A stretch of 64,000 nt of DNA from the NCBI RefSeq assembly GCF_014697195.1, contig NZ_JACJRJ010000031.1, positions 1 to 64,000 of the forward strand, given 5' to 3'. Both the position numbers and the translations under genes were made by a program. Origin of the DNA: Cylindrospermum sp. FACHB-282 (GTDB taxonomy: Bacteria > Cyanobacteriota > Cyanobacteriia > Cyanobacteriales > Nostocaceae). The notes beneath the pieces are model-generated. The model searched no databases, was not told the origin of the DNA, and saw nothing but the letters and a program-made list of their open reading frames with translations. Positions 60,754 to 64,000 of the stretch are shown here, one piece after another. Numbering within the stretch: position 1 is the first letter of the stretch; each line of letters starts with the position of its first letter.

Positions 60754-61218
60754 ATGGCGAAGGAAATAGAGCGGAAATTTTTAGTCAAAGACGATAGTTG
60801 GAGAAACCTAGCTGAGGGTAAAGTATATTGTCAGGGATACATTCCTACTCAAAAAGGTGCTACTGTTCGTGTCCGCATAGTAGGCAACCAAGCTTATTTA
60901 ACCATTAAAGGGCCTAGCGTTAAATATAGCAGGTCAGAGTTTGAGTATCCGATTCCGATTGCAGATGCTGAGGAAATGCTGGATACATTATGCTCTCGTC
61001 CTTTAATAGAAAAAATTAGATATAGGGTAGAGTACGGTGGTTTGATTTGGGAAATAGACGAGTTTGACGGTGTTAATAAAGGACTGATAATTGCAGAAGT
61101 CGAACTCAGTGATGAACAACAACAGATTGAACTACCAATCTGGATTGGTGAGGAAGTTTCAGACGATCCCAAATATTTTAACAGCAATTTAGTGAAACAT
61201 CCTTTTTCACAATGGTAA
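60754..61218 (+). CDS. CYTH-domain protein (inorganic triphosphatase / adenylate cyclase-like)
   Basis: The 154-aa protein begins MAKEIERKFLVKDD, carrying the ExExK signature of the CYTH fold at residues 4-8, and continues with alternating basic and acidic strands (TVRVRIVGNQAYLTIKG, YRVEYGGLIWEIDEFDG). CYTH proteins hydrolyse inorganic triphosphate or other phosphorylated substrates in a metal-dependent tunnel. It is about the usual length (150-160 aa). The gene stands alone. Confidence 0.93.
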   Translation: MAKEIERKFLVKDDSWRNLAEGKVYCQGYIPTQKGATVRVRIVGNQAYLTIKGPSVKYSRSEFEYPIPIADAEEMLDTLCSRPLIEKIRYRVEYGGLIWEIDEFDGVNKGLIIAEVELSDEQQQIELPIWIGEEVSDDPKYFNSNLVKHPFSQW

Positions 61219-61294
61219 TTTCTGCAAAAATCAGTGATTAATTTTGATTAGGACTTACTTTCCTTTACAAATTTACCGTCTTTTCAGGTTTTTT

Positions 61295-61343
61295 GATGCG
61301 TCTCTTTACGCATCCTACCTGTAGGGTGCGTTCCCTAACGCAC
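61295..61343. repeat. Pair of adjacent hairpins, dispersed repeat
   Basis: GATGCGT/ACGCATC (61295-61314) and GTGCGTT/AACGCAC (61326-61343) are two perfect stems in succession. Such GC-rich units recur in cyanobacterial intergenic regions. Confidence 0.5.
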
Positions 61344-61423
61344 GAATCATGATTTTTAACGACACAAACCATACCGCATATTTGCTATTTTGTGTCCGTT
61401 AAGTCCTATTGATATCAAAACCT

Positions 61424-62944
61424 CTATTTGCGTGTATATCGATGCTTTACGCCAATGGGAAAATATTCTGCATCGCCGGTGGGGGCTAATGCAACTTGGG
61501 GTGTTTGATATTCTGGGGGAACGTAGTTGGCAAATTCGCCGTTAAGGCGCAACAGTTGTGAAAGAATTGAAGATGCTATGGTTTCTTGCTTGTCTTTGCT
61601 AGCTTCTATCCCTGGTGCTAATTCCACAACTATAGATAAACAGCGGTTTTTGTCAGTGTCTTCTTTAACTTGTAAAACGAATTTACCTGTTACCCATTCT
61701 TGAATAATTGGTTGTTCTAATCCTACGCTGACATTTTCTGGGTAAATATTTGCCCCAAAGTAAGAAACTGTAAAGTTAGAACGTCCGAAGACATAAACAA
61801 AAGGTAGCTGATGAATTCCTCTAGCTTTCTGTAAGTCTGCAACAGGATTAAATCCCCATTCTGCCAAAAACTTGACCATGGCATCGTAACTAATTAACCC
61901 GCCATTATCTAAAATGTTATAACGGATTAAGGGAATGCCATTGTTTCCAGAAAAGAGTAATGTACCATCTTCAACTTCAAAGAATCGCTGGATGGGATCA
62001 TACTGTAGGAGTGTGGGTAAACGAGATTCCCCAAATAAAGCTTTGGCGGCGTCGGGGTTTTCTGCTAAAAATCGGCGAATGCAGATAGTTAACGGTGTTT
62101 CATTGGCTAAAGCTCCAGCGTCTGCTGTGCCGTAAAGTGATGCTAAGTCATAGCAGGGATTTTGGGAACCTATCCGTTCACCAACTAAACTCCGCCATTC
62201 TTCGCTGAAGACTTCTCCCGCCATTACCAATTTAATCTGATATTGCCCCCACTCGACACCGCGAGCAATGCCAGTATCAATTACGTCTTTGAGAAATGGC
62301 GGATATCCCAACAGGACAACTTGCTGAAAATTCCCACCTAGTTCTTGGACTACACGCAAGATTTCTTCTTTATTGTTGCCGGGAGTAATAACTGTGAGAG
62401 GATAACCCTTACTGGCGACATAGCGACAGCAATTGGTGGTGAACATTCCCCCTACCCAGGTTCCTAGGGTGAAACAAATTACCGCTAGGGTGCGTCTGGT
62501 ATCTGCATAGAAACTATCGTGAAAAATCTGCTCAAAGCGGGTGGCTATTTGCAGTTCATCTGTGAAGAAACGCGGCCAAAATGTGGGTTTACCTGTGGAA
62601 CCGGAAGAAGCAGCTATCATATCGCAGGTTTCTAATTGTCCGTAGCGGCATAAGTCAGCTAGAGGATAACGCGATATATAGTTTTCTTTAGCGATCGCAG
62701 GTAATGTCTGAAAATCCTCTAAGGTTTGAATAGCATGGGGATTGATTTCTCGTTCTGCTAAAAAAGCCTTGTAAGCGGGGACGTTTGCAGCCACATCTTG
62801 AAATAAAGCCATAACCGCTGATTCACTTGAGGTGTTGAGATGCCTTTCTAATTGCTTTTCTAGGGGAGTAGACAAAAAATCTGTAAATACTGTAATTGCT
62901 CTCTGCTTTTGTGATTCGCGGTTCATATTTCTTGTTATTGTCAA
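61424..62944 (-). CDS. PaaK-like AMP-forming CoA ligase / adenylate-forming enzyme
   Basis: The 506-aa protein has the adenylate-forming P-loop ASSGSTGKPT at 112-121, the later YGTADAGALANET block and the GRSNFTVSYFGANIYPENVS hinge region, matching phenylacetate-CoA-ligase-like enzymes. These activate a carboxylic acid as an acyl-adenylate and often transfer it to CoA. The first ATG (62944) or MNRESQ (62926) may be used. No aromatic-degradation genes are adjacent, so the substrate is unknown; a secondary-metabolite role is possible. Confidence 0.88.
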   Translation of the reverse strand: MTITRNMNRESQKQRAITVFTDFLSTPLEKQLERHLNTSSESAVMALFQDVAANVPAYKAFLAEREINPHAIQTLEDFQTLPAIAKENYISRYPLADLCRYGQLETCDMIAASSGSTGKPTFWPRFFTDELQIATRFEQIFHDSFYADTRRTLAVICFTLGTWVGGMFTTNCCRYVASKGYPLTVITPGNNKEEILRVVQELGGNFQQVVLLGYPPFLKDVIDTGIARGVEWGQYQIKLVMAGEVFSEEWRSLVGERIGSQNPCYDLASLYGTADAGALANETPLTICIRRFLAENPDAAKALFGESRLPTLLQYDPIQRFFEVEDGTLLFSGNNGIPLIRYNILDNGGLISYDAMVKFLAEWGFNPVADLQKARGIHQLPFVYVFGRSNFTVSYFGANIYPENVSVGLEQPIIQEWVTGKFVLQVKEDTDKNRCLSIVVELAPGIEASKDKQETIASSILSQLLRLNGEFANYVPPEYQTPQVALAPTGDAEYFPIGVKHRYTRK

Positions 62945-63218
62945 AAATTCTGATTACTATCCTGAAGTGGAAACCACAGCAAGTTTACTGCTTACCAGTA
63001 TTTTACCTATAGCCGTTCTCGCTAAATTAAGGTTTTTAAACTCTTGCCTTGTGGATTTAGCCTGTATAGTTTATAACTGCTATTTTAGCTATTGTTCGAC
63101 ACCCTTAAAACCTCATGCAGTCACTACTGCTTGCTAAAATTGGGATTTGGAAAAATTTTCGTAACTGGGCTATCCTCCCTTGTAGCAATTGATAAAACCT
63201 AATTTATTCTTCAGCACC

Positions 63219-64000
63219 ATGCAGGTATATTGCAACAAACAACACCAAAATAGTGGGAGTAACCGTTTTTGTACTCACTGTGGTGAGCCATTACCTCTGC
63301 CTATAGGGCAGGTTGTGGAGAACCGCTATCAAATTGTCCGGATACTGGGACAAGGTGGCTTTGGACGTAGTTATTTGGCTTTTGATAATCAGCAATCTCG
63401 TCAACAGTGCGTGCTGAAAGAATTTGCACCCCAAGTACAAAAACCGCAGGATTTACAAAAAGCTAAGGAATTGTTTGAACGGGAAGCGAGTGTTCTGAAA
63501 AAACTCCAGCACCCCCAGATTCCGCGTTTTCATGCCTCCCTACAAGCAAAGTTAGGCAAAAAAGATTTTTTCTTTTTGGTGCAAGACTATGTAGATGGTG
63601 ATAATTATGAATATTTGTTAGAACAGCGGAAACTTCAGGGACAGACTTTTAGTGAAGAGGAAGTAGTCAACCTACTGCAAAAGATTTTGCCGATTTTGTC
63701 CTACATCCACTCCCTAGATGTAGTTCACCGCGATATCTCTCCAGATAATTTGATTGAAAGGCGTAGTGATAAGCTGCCGATGCTGATTGATTTTGGTGCT
63801 GTCAAGCAATTGCCTGCTCATCAAGGTATTTGGTTTACTCAGTTGGCGCCAAATCGCACTTTGTTGGGGAAGGAAGGCTACGCACCAGAGGAACAATTAA
63901 GGCAGGGACAAGTATTTAAAAGTAGTGATTTGTATTCTTTGGCTGTGACAGTGCTAGTGTTGCTCACGGGTAAGGAACCACAAAAACTTTATGACAGCTA
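63219..64000 (+). CDS. Ser/Thr protein kinase, 5' part (runs off the window)
   Basis: From ATG at 63219 the frame stays open to the window end (260 residues seen). A short N-terminal Cys motif (C5, and CTHCG at 18-22) resembles a zinc ribbon. A protein kinase domain follows: glycine loop GQGGFG at 44-49, catalytic lysine K67 (VLKEFA), catalytic aspartate D172 in HRDISPDN, and DFG at 191-193. The HRD loop has Ser where classical kinases have Lys. Such kinases are numerous in filamentous cyanobacteria. The C-terminal part, which may hold a sensor or repeat domain, is missing. Confidence 0.93.
   Translation, partial: MQVYCNKQHQNSGSNRFCTHCGEPLPLPIGQVVENRYQIVRILGQGGFGRSYLAFDNQQSRQQCVLKEFAPQVQKPQDLQKAKELFEREASVLKKLQHPQIPRFHASLQAKLGKKDFFFLVQDYVDGDNYEYLLEQRKLQGQTFSEEEVVNLLQKILPILSYIHSLDVVHRDISPDNLIERRSDKLPMLIDFGAVKQLPAHQGIWFTQLAPNRTLLGKEGYAPEEQLRQGQVFKSSDLYSLAVTVLVLLTGKEPQKLYDS

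Overview
The window looks like chromosomal DNA of a filamentous, probably heterocyst-forming cyanobacterium of the Nostoc/Anabaena group. Evidence: many copies of the HIP1 octamer GCGATCGC (e.g. 3648-3655), a magnesium-chelatase ChlI gene, an RRM-type rbp gene followed by rpsU, an amt gene behind a perfect NtcA box, a recA gene behind a cyanobacterial-type LexA box, sucrose-phosphate phosphatase, many large multi-domain sensor kinases, and the short tandem and palindromic repeats typical of Nostocales. Assignment to genus or species is inference.

Layout. 1-190: end of an rRNA operon (5S rRNA and terminator). 190-6300: housekeeping and small genes (rpmA, rplU, a nucleotidyltransferase, chlI, small hypotheticals). 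6483-14471: mostly minus-strand run with a Cache-type histidine kinase and an adjacent UrtA-like binding protein, a DHA2-type MFS exporter, a fatty-acid-hydroxylase-family membrane enzyme and a NifV/LeuA-type acyl synthase. 14818-28829: outer-membrane TpsB protein, YihY family protein, threonine synthase, an SLH porin, ispH, an SGNH hydrolase and amt. 29100-31011: broken coding remnant plus an IS605-type TnpB element carrying a divergent ribbon-helix-helix gene that is too short for ordinary ORF cut-offs. 31015-35243: MscS channel and an FHA-PAS-GAF-GGDEF-EAL protein. 35244-37150: 1.9 kb without a convincing gene. 37151-39906: unknown gene, rpsU, rbp, recA. 40163-44473: MoxR / DUF58 / transglutaminase operon. 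44564-45416: a 111-bp MITE with target duplication, then a Phd/YefM-RelE toxin-antitoxin pair. 45478-50528: xseA-xseB, a hypothetical gene, sucrose-phosphate phosphatase-ruvA-bioF. 51040-54030: hybrid histidine kinase. 54163-54425: a second MITE-like element with nested repeats. 54558-62944: aldehyde dehydrogenase, an unusual HisRS, a methyltransferase with a coiled-coil partner, an NTF2-like protein, a CYTH protein and a PaaK-like ligase. 63219 onward: the 5' part of a Ser/Thr kinase that runs off the window.

How genes work together. The clearest functional units are rplU-rpmA, rbp-rpsU, xseA-xseB, the MoxR-DUF58-transglutaminase operon, the toxin-antitoxin pair, and the binding-protein/kinase pair at 6968-10406, which looks like a two-component receptor with a dedicated periplasmic ligand-binding subunit. 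The best candidates for something little described are that receptor pair with its upstream synthase-hydroxylase-exporter genes, and the TnpB-RHH module with repeated right-end sequences. No CRISPR array, tRNA gene or prophage was recognised. All family names come from reading motifs; no database search was run.
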